From NCBI GenBank assembly GCA_965202735.1, contig OZ241844.1, positions 3,100,001-3,164,000 of the forward strand: a stretch of DNA of 64,000 bases. The letters are read 5' to 3'. This document shows, piece by piece, positions 47,007 through 59,073 of this stretch; the stretch's first letter is position 1, and each line of letters starts with the position of its first letter. The notes below the pieces were generated by a model. It worked only from the letters and a program-made list of their open reading frames with translations. It ran no database searches and was not told where the DNA came from. The translations under genes and the position numbers were made by a program. Source of the stretch: HK1 sp965202735 (GTDB lineage: Bacteria > Pseudomonadota > Gammaproteobacteria > HK1).

Positions 47007-47369
47007 TTGCGCACCTTCACGTGACGGCTGCTCCGCCCCATGCCGTTTCGAGGCCATGCGACAGGCGCCGCCTGCTCGCGTTCTGGTCCTCGGGCCGCAT
47101 TCTTCAAGGTGACCGGACTGTGTCCAGGACGATGCGGCGTTGCGTACCGCCTTGTCGAGGTCACTGTCTGTGGGCGGAGATTGCGCTCACAGGGAGAAGA
47201 ATACCGGATATCTCCGATCGAGCTGCTCGATCACGGCCTCGCACGGCTCGAGCTGGACCCAGGCGTTCAATCGGATTGCGGCTCATTGCAGGACCGCGCT
47301 GCGAAACGGACATCTTCCGACTCGCCGCCGCGTTCGAGGCGGCACAGCCGTGGGGTGACGGGAAGCCGC
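47007..47369. other. non-coding region upstream of the truncated PHP-ATPase
   Basis: About 360 bp without a supported gene. On the minus strand at about 47187-47280 a short frame reads IRLNAWVQLEPCEAVIEQLD and ends FFSL then stop. It looks like the tail of some protein, but I do not recognise it; it may be another gene relic. Confidence 0.4.
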
Positions 47370-47571
47370 CCACGACGTGATGCCCACCCCCGCGAAGCAG
47401 GCGACTGGTACTGGCCGACGAGGTGTGAGCGGCGAGGTCGTCCCTCTCGCACAGCACGACATCGAGACCCCTTCCGGGCGCGTCGCGGGCGATGCCCGCG
47501 CCGTTGATGCCGCCGCCGATGACGAGCAGGTCGACGGTCCCGGGCTCCGGGCTCCTCACGTCCATTCGCAT
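47370..47571 (-). pseudogene. glycerol-3-phosphate dehydrogenase (glpD) N-terminal remnant
   Basis: The frame from ATG 47571 or 47565 reads VDLLVIGGGINGAGIARDAP, then LDVVLCERDDLAAHTSSAST. This is the FAD-binding start of aerobic GlpD. Family members continue with KLIHGGLRYLE; here the sequence turns to RLLRGGGHHV and loses homology. Only some 60 of about 500 residues remain. Confidence 0.8.
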
Positions 47572-47652
47572 TGGAACGGCGCATTGGAACGGCGGTCGCT
47601 GTCGTCGGCTCCAGCACGTACCATGGCATTCCCTGAACGAATCGAGCAATCC

Positions 47653-49245
47653 ATGCCCGGGCCGAGCGAGATGACGGGCGATCGAATCCTCGCCACCTAC
47701 GATCTTCACGACACCGGGCGCTCACCGGAGGCCCTCGCGGCCGCCATCGCCCTGGAGCAGACGGTGGAGGTGCCGCAAGCCCTGGCCGACGCCTCCAACC
47801 TGCCGCCGGGTGTCGTCGGAGAGATCGAACGGATGGACCCCGGCGCCGGCGCGGCGGGCGCCGCACGTGCGGTGCTGAGCTACGACCCCGCCGTCGTCGA
47901 GGCGGGCGGCATGCCCGCCCTCATCAACCTCGTGTTCGGCAACGTCTCGATGATGCCCGGCGTGCGGCTGGTGGATCTTGCCATTCCCGACCGCGTGCTC
48001 GCCGGCTTCGATGGGCCTCGTCACGGCATCGCCGGGGTACGGGCGATGACCGGCGTGCACGACCGCCCCCTGCTCGCCACCGCGCTCAAGCCGCGGGGCG
48101 TTCCCGTGAGCCGCCTCGTCGAGATGGCGGGCGCATTCGCGCGCGGCGGCGGCGACATCGTCAAGGACGACCAGAACCTCATCGACGGATTCGAGACGTT
48201 CAAGGACCGGGTGAAGCGGTGCGCCGACGCGGTGGACGATGCCAATCAGCGCACGGGGCGCCGCTGCCTGTACCTGCCCTGCGTCACCGGCCCGCTGCCG
48301 GCGCTCACCCGACGATTCGAGTACGTGGCGCGACTGGGCCTCGCGGGCGTGCTCGCCTCCCCGTTCATCGCCGGATTCGGCATCAACCGATCGCTCGCGC
48401 GCGACCACGACCTGATGCTGATGGCGCATCCCACCTTCTCCGGCGGCCACTTCGTCTCGCGGCACGAGGGCATCGAGCACGGCCTGCTGTTCGGCACGCT
48501 GCTGCGCATGGCCGGCGCGGACATCGCGGTGTTCCCGAACGCCGGAGGCAGGTTCGCGTTCACCCGCGCCGACTGCGCGGGCATCGCGGGACGGCTCCGT
48601 GCCCCGCTCGGCCGGCTGCCGCCCGCCTGGCCGTGCCCGGCCGGAGGAATGACCTTCGCGCAGCTACCCGCCATGTGCGCCGACTACGGGCCCGACACGG
48701 TGCTGCTGATCGGCGGGGCGCTCATCGGGCACGGGGAAGACCTCGAAGCGAGCACCCGCGCGTTTCTCGACGCCATCCGCGAGTCTCACCACGAGCGCCT
48801 CGAGCCGCCCGGGCCGCCGCGCCGGCTCCCCTCCGATGCCGGCGCGCCACGGGTCCTGACGCATCGCCCCGGGTTCGAATGGAGCGGCCGGCCGAGCTCC
48901 GCCTACAAGGACGCGCGCGATCTCGCCGGTGACCTCGCGTTCAAGGGAGTGCGCCGGGTCGAGCTGGTCGGCGGGTTCGGCGAGCGCTCGCGCACGGACC
49001 TGCGCTACTTCGAGATCGGGCCGGGGGGATACTCAAGCCTGGAGAAGCACGTGCACTCGCACATCGTGATCGGCGCGCGCGGCCGGGGGGTGCTCGTCCT
49101 CGGAGACCGCCGCGAGGCCCTGTCGCCGATGGACGTCGCCTGCATCGGGCCGCTGGAGGCACACCAGTTGCGCAACGAAACGACGGAGCCGTTCGGGTTC
49201 TTCTGCATCGTCGACCACGATCGAGACCGGCCCGGGACCCCGTGA
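47653..49245 (+). CDS. RuBisCO-like protein fused to a C-terminal cupin
   Basis: About 530 residues. Residues 10-410 form a RuBisCO large-subunit fold: ILATYDLHD, NLVFGNVSMM, TALKPRG with Lys146, the metal loop GGDIVKDDQNL (Lys171, Asp172, Asp173, with Gln where RuBisCO has Glu), MAHPTFSGGHF and ADIAVFPNAGGRF. This is form IV (RuBisCO-like), not a carboxylase of the Calvin cycle. Residues 430-525 are a cupin (LRYFEIGPGGYSSLEKHVHSH, LEAHQLRN, FGFFCIVDHDRD). In Rhodospirillum rubrum separate RLP and cupin proteins act in succession on methylthio-pentulose phosphates; here a fusion might couple two steps on a sugar phosphate. Start at 47653 or 47671 (better ribosome-binding site). Confidence 0.88.
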   Translation: MPGPSEMTGDRILATYDLHDTGRSPEALAAAIALEQTVEVPQALADASNLPPGVVGEIERMDPGAGAAGAARAVLSYDPAVVEAGGMPALINLVFGNVSMMPGVRLVDLAIPDRVLAGFDGPRHGIAGVRAMTGVHDRPLLATALKPRGVPVSRLVEMAGAFARGGGDIVKDDQNLIDGFETFKDRVKRCADAVDDANQRTGRRCLYLPCVTGPLPALTRRFEYVARLGLAGVLASPFIAGFGINRSLARDHDLMLMAHPTFSGGHFVSRHEGIEHGLLFGTLLRMAGADIAVFPNAGGRFAFTRADCAGIAGRLRAPLGRLPPAWPCPAGGMTFAQLPAMCADYGPDTVLLIGGALIGHGEDLEASTRAFLDAIRESHHERLEPPGPPRRLPSDAGAPRVLTHRPGFEWSGRPSSAYKDARDLAGDLAFKGVRRVELVGGFGERSRTDLRYFEIGPGGYSSLEKHVHSHIVIGARGRGVLVLGDRREALSPMDVACIGPLEAHQLRNETTEPFGFFCIVDHDRDRPGTP

Positions 49246-49291
49246 GTCCAGTGCGCGAAACCGGCCCGCCGGCGCTCGAGCCGGGCCCTGG

Positions 49292-50275
49292 TCAGACGAT
49301 GCCGTTGACCAGCGTCCCCTCCCCGCGCTGCAGGCGCCGCACGTTCTCCACGAGGATGTCCACCACGTTGTCCTCGTACCGCCGGGTCTCGCCGGCGGTG
49401 TGGGGCGTGATCAGCGCGTTCTCGAGGTCCCACAGCGGAGAGTCCGGGGCGAGCGGCTCCTCCCGGGTGGTGTCGATGCCGGCGCCGGCGATGGCGCCGC
49501 GCTCGAGCGCGTCGATCAGGTCCGGCTCGTTGACGCACCTGCCGCGGGCGACGTTGATCAGGTACGCGCCGGACCGCATCCGCGCGAGCGCCGCCGCGTC
49601 GACCAGATTCTCCGTCTGCGGCGTCAGCGGACACGTGAGGGCGACGACGTCGGCCTCGGCGAGCGTCTCGTGGAACCGGTCCGGGGGCCGCACCTCGTCG
49701 GCCGAGCCGTCGTGGCGCGCGGTGTCACGCTTGATGCCGACGACCCGCATGTCGAACGCGCGGGCGAGACGGGCCAGCCGCGAGCCGATGGCGCCGAGCC
49801 CGTAGACGAGCATCGTCTTCCCGGCAAGCTCCTCCTCGCGCCGTCCGAGGTCGGAGATCATCCCCCGCCACTCGTGCGCGCGCTGGCGGTCGCGTCCGGT
49901 GTGGACATGCCGCGCGAGCGCGAGCAGCAGCGCCATTGCGTGGTCGCTCACCGCGTTGCGGTTGACCCCGCTGCCGTTGGCGAGCCGCACCCCGCGCGCG
50001 CCGAGCGCACCGAGGTCGAACCGGTCGTAGCCCGCCGCGCAGACCTGCACGAAGCGCAGGTGCGCGGCCCGGTCGAGCATCTCGCCGGACCAGAACCCGG
50101 ACAGCACCAGCACATGCCCCTCGGCGATGCGGGCGAAGGTGTCCTCGCGGCTCCAGGTCTGGAAGTGCGCGACCCCGGTCCCGCGCAGCGCGAACCGCTC
50201 GGCGAGACGGTAGGCGACGTGGGCGAAGTGGATGACGAGCGAATCGTCGCCGGGCAGTTGCGGGGCGTCCGGCAT
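49292..50275 (-). CDS. NAD(P)-dependent D-2-hydroxyacid dehydrogenase
   Basis: A 327-residue dehydrogenase. The Rossmann motif is TMLVYGLGAIGSRLARLAR. Catalytic residues are Arg in NVARGRCVNEPDL, Glu in DTTREEPL, and His in NALITPHTAGE. The substrate loop is AAGYDRFDLGALGARGVRLA. The family interconverts 2-oxoacids and D-2-hydroxyacids (glycerate, lactate and others). It converges with the RLP-cupin gene (46-bp gap), which hints at, but does not prove, a shared sugar-acid pathway. Start ATG at 50275 matches family length. Confidence 0.9.
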   Translation of the reverse strand: MPDAPQLPGDDSLVIHFAHVAYRLAERFALRGTGVAHFQTWSREDTFARIAEGHVLVLSGFWSGEMLDRAAHLRFVQVCAAGYDRFDLGALGARGVRLANGSGVNRNAVSDHAMALLLALARHVHTGRDRQRAHEWRGMISDLGRREEELAGKTMLVYGLGAIGSRLARLARAFDMRVVGIKRDTARHDGSADEVRPPDRFHETLAEADVVALTCPLTPQTENLVDAAALARMRSGAYLINVARGRCVNEPDLIDALERGAIAGAGIDTTREEPLAPDSPLWDLENALITPHTAGETRRYEDNVVDILVENVRRLQRGEGTLVNGIV

Positions 50276-50398
50276 CGAGCTTCTCCGCGAGCGGAATGGA
50301 ACGGGCGCCGCGCGTCCCGGCCGGGGTGGCGCGCCATCCGTGATCGGTCGGGAACGATACCCGAAATTCAACGAATTTCGGCAACGGCCGCGATCGTC

Positions 50399-51418
50399 TC
50401 AACCGGCTCCGGGCAGCCAGCTTCTGGCCTCGCCGGCGTAGAGCCCGCCCGGATTGCCCCACACGGTGGTGCGCCACATGAGGCGCTCGTAGCGCTCGGC
50501 GTCGAACCAGGTGGCGCTGTGGAGCAGGCACCGATTGTCGTACACCACGAGGTCGCCGCTCTCCCACTCGTGCGCGTAGGTAAAGCGCGGTCCGGTGATA
50601 TGCGACATCAGCTCGTAGAGCAGCGCCGCCCCCTCCGCGTCCGGTCCCGGCTCCATCCCGGCGAAAGGACCCCGGACCCAGTCCATCTGGCCGGATTCGC
50701 ACAGGTAGAGGGCGAGGCGGCCGGTGACCGGATGCTCGCGCACCACCGGCTGGAGCTGCGGTTGCTCGTCCGGCCCGAGCGGACGCGGCACGACGCCTTC
50801 GCGGACGTCCTGCTCGGAGCGGCCCGAGAACGGGACGACGTGCACGCCGGCCAGGTCCCGTACCCGTTCGCGCAGGCGGGGAGAGAGCGCGTCATGAGCC
50901 GCGGCGCCGTCGGCGAAGAGGGTCTGCCCCTGACCTCGGGGGCATGCGATCACGGCGTAGAACAGGGAGATGTCGGGCGGCGGGCGACGGAAGCTCTGGT
51001 CGGTGTGCCACCCCCGGCGATGGGGGAACCGTATCGGCAGGCCGCCGTCGGCGGTGCGCGGCGGCACTGGTGCGGCGGGGGGCTGACGGCAGCTCGGCGG
51101 GCGATTGCCGAGCACGTAGATCTCGTCCACCGCCGGGTGCACCATGCGCTGATCCGCGATGGTCCGGCGGTAGCTCTCGACTTCCGTACCGAAGAGCCGG
51201 CTCAGGCGCAGCAGCAGCTCCGGCTCCTCCGCGATCGCGTGCAGCCCGGGGAGCAGGAGCAGGCCACCAGACCGGTGGAAGGCGTCCAGGAGGCGCTCCG
51301 GCCCGGCCTCCAGCGCAACGACGGCCGCCCGGGAGTCCGTACTTCCGGCGAAGCGGACCACCGCGCCGAAGGGGGCGCCGGGCAGGGGGCCGAGCTCGAA
51401 GGAGACGTTGGCACTCAA
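50399..51418 (-). CDS. TauD/TfdA-family Fe(II)/2-oxoglutarate dioxygenase
   Basis: About 339 residues. The metal triad is HTDQSF (His-x-Asp) with the distal His in CLLHSATWFDAERYE, and Arg in RLMWRTTV binds 2-oxoglutarate. The middle includes RFPHRRGWHTDQSFRRPPPD and QTLFADGAAAHDAL. The family hydroxylates sulfonates, phenoxyacids, carnitine precursors and similar compounds; the substrate is open. No ATG fits; TTG at 51418 (LSANVSFELGPLPG) or GTG at 51472 are candidates. The upstream frame runs through MITE A3, whose insertion may have changed the start. Confidence 0.85.
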   Translation of the reverse strand: MSANVSFELGPLPGAPFGAVVRFAGSTDSRAAVVALEAGPERLLDAFHRSGGLLLLPGLHAIAEEPELLLRLSRLFGTEVESYRRTIADQRMVHPAVDEIYVLGNRPPSCRQPPAAPVPPRTADGGLPIRFPHRRGWHTDQSFRRPPPDISLFYAVIACPRGQGQTLFADGAAAHDALSPRLRERVRDLAGVHVVPFSGRSEQDVREGVVPRPLGPDEQPQLQPVVREHPVTGRLALYLCESGQMDWVRGPFAGMEPGPDAEGAALLYELMSHITGPRFTYAHEWESGDLVVYDNRCLLHSATWFDAERYERLMWRTTVWGNPGGLYAGEARSWLPGAG

Positions 51419-51473
51419 GGCGCGGCCATTCTTGTCGATTGCGCCCCGCCTCGCAACCGCTCCCGACACCACT

Positions 51474-51593
51474 CGGCAATTCCCGCCAAGCGGGAACATG
51501 CTCCTGAATTCCCTCGACCCGGGGCCCCGAGGGTCGAAATCGCGCCGGAATCCCACCACGGTACGGCCTCTCCGGGCGCTGGCGGGAATGCTG
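51474..51593. mobile_element. MITE family A, copy 3
   Basis: A 120-bp element from CGGCAATTCCCG to GGGAATGCTG, flanked by GACACCACT (51465-51473) and GACACCGCT (51594-51602), a 9-bp direct repeat with one difference. It lies just upstream of the TauD-family gene. The rest of the 51419-51839 gap holds a hairpin and no supported gene. Confidence 0.88.
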
Positions 51594-51598
51594 GACAC

Positions 51599-51626
51599 CG
51601 CTTCGCCCGGGGCCCCTGGCGAAGCG
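51599..51626. other. perfect 9-bp stem hairpin
   Basis: CGCTTCGCC and GGCGAAGCG pair around a 10-base GC-rich loop. There is no following T-run on either strand, so it is not a standard terminator. It directly abuts MITE A3 and could be a regulatory or recombination structure. Confidence 0.55.
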
Positions 51627-51839
51627 GTCCTCGCGGGCCACGCCACCGGGCCCGCCGCACTCGCCGTCACGGCGCCGGCCGTGCTCCGGCCGAACATGAC
51701 CATCCACTTCACGCCGGCGCTCTGGCTCGAGGACCGGGGCCTGGAGACCGGCGAGAGCATCCGCATCGCGAAGTATCGAATAGCGGGCGGACTCTGCGGG
51801 TATCATGCGCCGCGACCCGCAACCGACGGAGACCATGAC

Positions 51840-52052
51840 ATGTTCGAGCTGTTCCGTTCGAGCTCGCTGCGCCAGCTCCTCTCGCGCCAGGCGCCGGCGC
51901 TCGCCATCTCCCTCGTCGTCGCCGAGCTGTTCTACAAGTTCGGCAGCTTCGCGCTGGAATGCCTGGGCTTTCTCGCCACCTGGTTCGTGCTCGACGCGGT
52001 GTTCGCGCTCGTCGCGCGCGCATTCGCCGGACCGGCGGCGGATCGGGCGTGA
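51840..52052 (+). CDS. small conserved membrane protein
   Basis: Seventy residues, MFELFRSSSLRQLLSRQAPA then two hydrophobic stretches (LAISLVVAELFYKFGSF and LGFLATWFVLDAVFALVARA). The ATG at 51840 is the only in-frame start that leaves a sensible N-terminus. Short two-helix proteins with a central FYKFGSF segment occur as hypotheticals in other proteobacteria; function unknown. It probably has its own promoter in the gap after MITE A3. Confidence 0.65.
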   Translation: MFELFRSSSLRQLLSRQAPALAISLVVAELFYKFGSFALECLGFLATWFVLDAVFALVARAFAGPAADRA

Positions 52053-52189
52053 GCGGCCCCCGCCCCGCCCGAGCCTTGTCCGGCCGGCCCACCCGCCATG
52101 AGCGTTTCGCCCGACAGGCCCGGAAGCCCGCACGAGGAAGACGCCCGCGGCCGGTTCGCCGCTCGAGCGCAGCGCCGCGCCCGCCGCGG

Positions 52190-52254
52190 TAGTGGGTCAG
52201 CTTGAGCTTCTTCCTCGACCGACATGGCGACCCTGGAGTCAAGCTGACCCACTA
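52190..52254. mobile_element. MITE family B, copy 1 (hairpin)
   Basis: A 65-bp near-perfect palindrome-ended element: TAGTGGGTCAGCTTGA at the left and its reverse complement at the right. The flanks CGCCCGCCGCGG (52178-52189) and CCCCCGCCGCGA (52255-52266) agree at 10 of 12 positions. It is homologous over its whole length, in reverse orientation, to 60924-60990. Confidence 0.8.
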
Positions 52255-52374
52255 CCCCCGCCGCGACGGGGCACGGCCGGCCCTGCGACCGCCGCCGGGC
52301 ATCGTCAGCCACGACCGGGACCGGCCGATGGGGCGCCATGGGAGGCAGCCGTTCCCACGACCGCCACTGGAGAG

Positions 52375-55983
<3,609 letters not shown>

Positions 55984-56050
55984 CGGAACCCCGCGCGGCG
56001 CTCGGCGGCCGGCTCCTGAGTCGAGGCGCGGCGCCGCCGCATGCGCCGGC

Positions 56051-56452
56051 TCAGAGCTCGCGCGAACCGGTCTCGATCAGCTCGACCTTGTAGCCGTCGG
56101 GGTCTTCCACGAACGCAATGAACGTCTTCCCGCCCTTGACCGGCCCCGGCTCGCGCGTGACCTTGCCGCCCGCGGACCGGATCCGCTCGCAGGTCGCGGT
56201 GACGTCGTCCACCCCGAGCGCGATGTGGCCGTAAGCGGTCCCGAGGTCGTAGTCCGACACCCCGTAGTTGTAGGTCAGCTCCAGCTCGGCCTCGCCGTTC
56301 CGGTTGCCGCCCCCGAAGCCGACGAAGGCGAGGTCGTACTTCTGATCGGGGCGTTCGGTGGTGCGCAGCAGGTCCATGCCGATGGTCCTGGTGTAGAAGT
56401 CGACGGAACGCTGCAGGTCGCCTACGCGGAGCATCGTGTGCAGAAGCTGCAT
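56051..56452 (-). CDS. gloA: lactoylglutathione lyase (glyoxalase I)
   Basis: A 133-residue VOC-fold metalloenzyme that isomerises the methylglyoxal-glutathione hemithioacetal to S-lactoylglutathione. It starts MQLLHTMLRVGDLQRSVDFY. Metal ligands His5, Glu58 (AELELTYN), His76 (YGHIALGV) and Glu124 (GYKVELIE) match E. coli GloA after small offsets. The glutathione-binding FVEDPDGYK is present. The partner GloB is at 8276-9076, not linked. Confidence 0.95.
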   Translation of the reverse strand: MQLLHTMLRVGDLQRSVDFYTRTIGMDLLRTTERPDQKYDLAFVGFGGGNRNGEAELELTYNYGVSDYDLGTAYGHIALGVDDVTATCERIRSAGGKVTREPGPVKGGKTFIAFVEDPDGYKVELIETGSREL

Positions 56453-56528
56453 GGTCGTTCTCCCTGGGTGACGGCGCGGGAGGATAGGCCAATCGGCGCG
56501 CGGAACGCCAGCCCGCGAACGGCCCGAC

Positions 56529-56650
56529 AGCGATTCCCGCCAGCGCCCGGAGAGGCCGTACCGTGGTGGAATCGTGGCGCGATCTCGACCTTCGGGGCGT
56601 CGAGTCGAGGGGATTTCAGGGGCCTGTTCCCGCCTGGCGGGAATTTCTGA
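56529..56650. mobile_element. MITE family A, copy 4
   Basis: A 122-bp element from AGCGATTCCCGCC to GGCGGGAATTTCTGA, flanked by perfect 9-bp direct repeats CGGCCCGAC at 56520-56528 and 56651-56659. It lies between gloA and the glutaredoxin-DinB gene. Confidence 0.9.
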
Positions 56651-56688
56651 CGGCCCGACGAGAGCCGCGGCCGTCGTTCCGGCGGCGC

Positions 56689-57450
56689 TCAGCTCTCGTC
56701 CCACACCCTGCCGGTGAGGGGCAGCCCCCGGAGGTCGTCCGCGGCCAGCGGCCGGTCCGGCGCCACTCCGGCCCGCTCCAGCAGCGACGCGATCTGGCGC
56801 ACGTGCTGGGCGGTGTGCCAGACCGTGCGCTCCAGCATCTCGTGGCGGGTGGTGGCGCCGAAGTACGTGGAGACCCGGCCGGAGAAATCCCCGCCGGCCG
56901 CGCCGGTCCACCACGCGGCGAAGCGGGCCCGCACCGCCTCGCCGTACTCCGCGACGGCGGCGCTGGTGCGCATCGCGTCGGGCGGCGGCTCGGTCAGGGA
57001 CTCGTAGGTGAGCGTCCGGCCGTGCTCCTCCATGTCCAGGAATGCGGCCGGAATCCGGTAGACGTGGTGCATCAGCACGCGCCAGGAACGAGGCCGGTCC
57101 GGCAGCAGGTCCTCCAGGCGCTCGTCGGGCATCTGGCGGGTGAGCCGGACCGCGGTCTCCAGAATCCGGGCGAGCTTCGTCGCGAGCTCCGCCGGCGGCA
57201 GCTCGGGCGCGGTGTCGTCCGGAAGGCCGAGGAAGTCGACGACGTCCCTGATGACCTGCGCGAAGACGAACCGGCCGTCGCGGGCCACCACCGGCACCGA
57301 GCGGGCGCCGAGCGCGTGCAGCTCCGCCATCCCGCCGCCTTCCAGGACGTTGATCGATTCGTACCCGATCCCACGGACCGAGAGGTATTCCTTGACCCTG
57401 AGGCAGCTCGTTCAGTGGGGCTGCCAGAAGACCTTGAGGGTGCCGGTCAC
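56689..57450 (-). CDS. glutaredoxin-DinB fusion with in-frame UGA at the redox site (selenoprotein candidate)
   Basis: Read from GTG 57450 the protein begins VTGTLKVFWQPH, then TGA (57412-57414), then TSCLRVKEYLSVRGIGYES and INVLEGGG. This is a glutaredoxin/NrdH fold in which relatives have WQPGCTSC: UGA replaces the first Cys of CxxC, leaving UxxC with Cys16. The cis-Pro motif ARSVPVV follows. From about residue 85 a DinB-like four-helix domain runs to the end (SWRVLMHHVYRIPAAFLDM, HEMLERTVWHTAQHVRQIAS). Homology is continuous across the UGA in one frame over 254 codons, as expected for selenocysteine insertion. A nonsense mutation, with restart at ATG 57330 (MAELHALGARSV), is the alternative. 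Candidate downstream stem-loops exist but none is decisive. Confidence 0.75.
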
Positions 57451-57507
57451 GGGGCGACTCCGTTTCGCTGCGCGTCTTCGACGCGGGGATTCGGCTCGCG
57501 CGGGGCA

Positions 57508-57657
57508 GGGCCATCCGGAAGCGGTGACGAGCGGCTCGCCACCCGTCCGGCCGCGGCCTTCGATGCCGAAAGGCCGCCGGTCACCGCGCGGTCGTCCGGA
57601 GGGACGGGCAGTGACCGCGATTCTCGAATGGTCCCGTCGCGCGCGGGGTTCCATCAT
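57508..57657. repeat. dispersed repeat C, copy 2
   Basis: It matches 31237-31399 over about 150 bp (see that entry) with scattered differences. It fills most of the gap between the divergent glutaredoxin-DinB gene and the next hypothetical gene, a setting like copy 1 between cobB and cbiD. No gene is seen in it. Confidence 0.75.
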
Positions 57658-57727
57658 ACCTTCGGGACGCTACGATGGCCCGCGTCCCTCCGGATGGTGT
57701 CCCTCCGGATGGAGACCACCCCGCACC

Positions 57728-58978
57728 ATGGAAGCCCCCGACATGGACACCCCCGACCCGCAGGTGCAGGCCGCCGTCGATCAGATCGTGATGGAGCACG
57801 GCGAGTACGCGCCGCTGGAGCTGCTGCTGGCCACGAACCGCCTCGGCTACGAGGACTACCGGGCATGGCGCGAAGGGCGTCTCGGGAACCTGGACGCGGT
57901 CCTGGCGGGGGGTCCGCGCGACGCGCGGGCATGGCTCGAGCCGGCGCGCTCGTGGGCCGAGAAGCTCGGTCTGGCCCCCGAGCCGGCCGTGCATCACGGC
58001 TGGGAGGCGAACGCCGGGACCGTTCTGGCCGCGTCGGCCGACCCGATGCTGGACGCCTTGCTCGGCACCCGGTTCCGCCGCCTCCGGGCGCAGGACCAGC
58101 TCGACCTCTTCATCGACAGCGCGCAGACCGCGGCCGTCAACGCACTGCGGGACGCCCTGGCGGCGCGGGACCCCGGTCAGGCGGGGAGGGCGCTTGATCG
58201 GCTCGTCGGGACCGGTCGCGATCACGGCCAGCGGTTCCATGCGGTCGCGTTGATCGCGGCGCTGGAGGCGCCGCCCCCGGCGGGAGCGGACCAGGGACTC
58301 GAACGGCTCGACCGGATGGAGCGGGAGTGGGTCCCCGCCGCCACCGCCCTGCTGGGCGCCCGCCGGCGGGACTTCCTGGCGCCGTTGTGGCGCGACATCG
58401 GCCGGGCGCTCGACCCCGTGCCCTTCGACCGCAACCATCCCGAGCGGCACGCGAGCCGGGCGTACCGCGAGGGGCTCGACTGGGAGCACGTGCGGCGCTC
58501 GGTCCTCGCGGTCCCGGGCGGCGAGCGGGAGCCGGTGCTGCTCGCAAGGCGCGCCGAGGCCGAGTGGAGGCTGCGCAACCGCGCGCAGGCGGTCGAGTCC
58601 TGGCTCGCCCTGTGCCGGCTCGCGCCGGCGGAGTTCGAGCGGCTGGTCGAAGCCCCGGATTTTCCGGACTGGACGCTGGGGACCGCCTGGCGCGAGGCCC
58701 GGGAGCAGGACTTCGAGCCCGCGCTGACGCCCGCGTGGTTCCCGGCCTGGATGCTGCTCGAAGAGCCCGGACTCGCCGGCGTGCTCCCGCTCCGGCACGC
58801 CGGCGACGCCCCGTCCCGCGCGTTCGATGCGGTGGCCGCGCTGCTGGCCCACCCCGACGACCTCGACGAGCGGGGCATCGAGCTTCGCCGCGCCGTCCAG
58901 GCCGTCCATCCGGGTCTGCTGGAGCGGTATCTGGCGAAGCGGACCCGACCCGCATCCCGTCCCCGGAATCCGGGGTAG
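57728..58978 (+). CDS. conserved hypothetical protein
   Basis: A 416-residue soluble protein, from ATG 57728 or 57743. It has no membrane segment, signal peptide or recognised motif. It is mostly helical and rich in Trp, Arg and Ala, with segments such as ALDPVPFDRNHPERHASRAY and AEAEWRLRNRAQAVESWLAL that hint at a repeat or TPR-like architecture. Codon use resembles neighbours. I do not recognise the family and give no function. Confidence 0.7.
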   Translation: MEAPDMDTPDPQVQAAVDQIVMEHGEYAPLELLLATNRLGYEDYRAWREGRLGNLDAVLAGGPRDARAWLEPARSWAEKLGLAPEPAVHHGWEANAGTVLAASADPMLDALLGTRFRRLRAQDQLDLFIDSAQTAAVNALRDALAARDPGQAGRALDRLVGTGRDHGQRFHAVALIAALEAPPPAGADQGLERLDRMEREWVPAATALLGARRRDFLAPLWRDIGRALDPVPFDRNHPERHASRAYREGLDWEHVRRSVLAVPGGEREPVLLARRAEAEWRLRNRAQAVESWLALCRLAPAEFERLVEAPDFPDWTLGTAWREAREQDFEPALTPAWFPAWMLLEEPGLAGVLPLRHAGDAPSRAFDAVAALLAHPDDLDERGIELRRAVQAVHPGLLERYLAKRTRPASRPRNPG

Positions 58979-59073
58979 GCGTCGCGGAAGTCCGCGGAAG
59001 TCGTCGAAACGATGTTGCACCGTTTCCGCCGGCTGCCTATTCTGTGAAACGCAGAGCCTGTAAACCTGTGTCG

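Noticed and set aside
45045..47057. Taking the second PHP-ATPase frame as a complete gene
   Set aside because: The last 40 or so codons are ISKra4 sequence in antisense, and the Walker B half is absent.
51599..51626. Rho-independent terminator
   Set aside because: Perfect hairpin but no T-run on either strand and no gene ending next to it.
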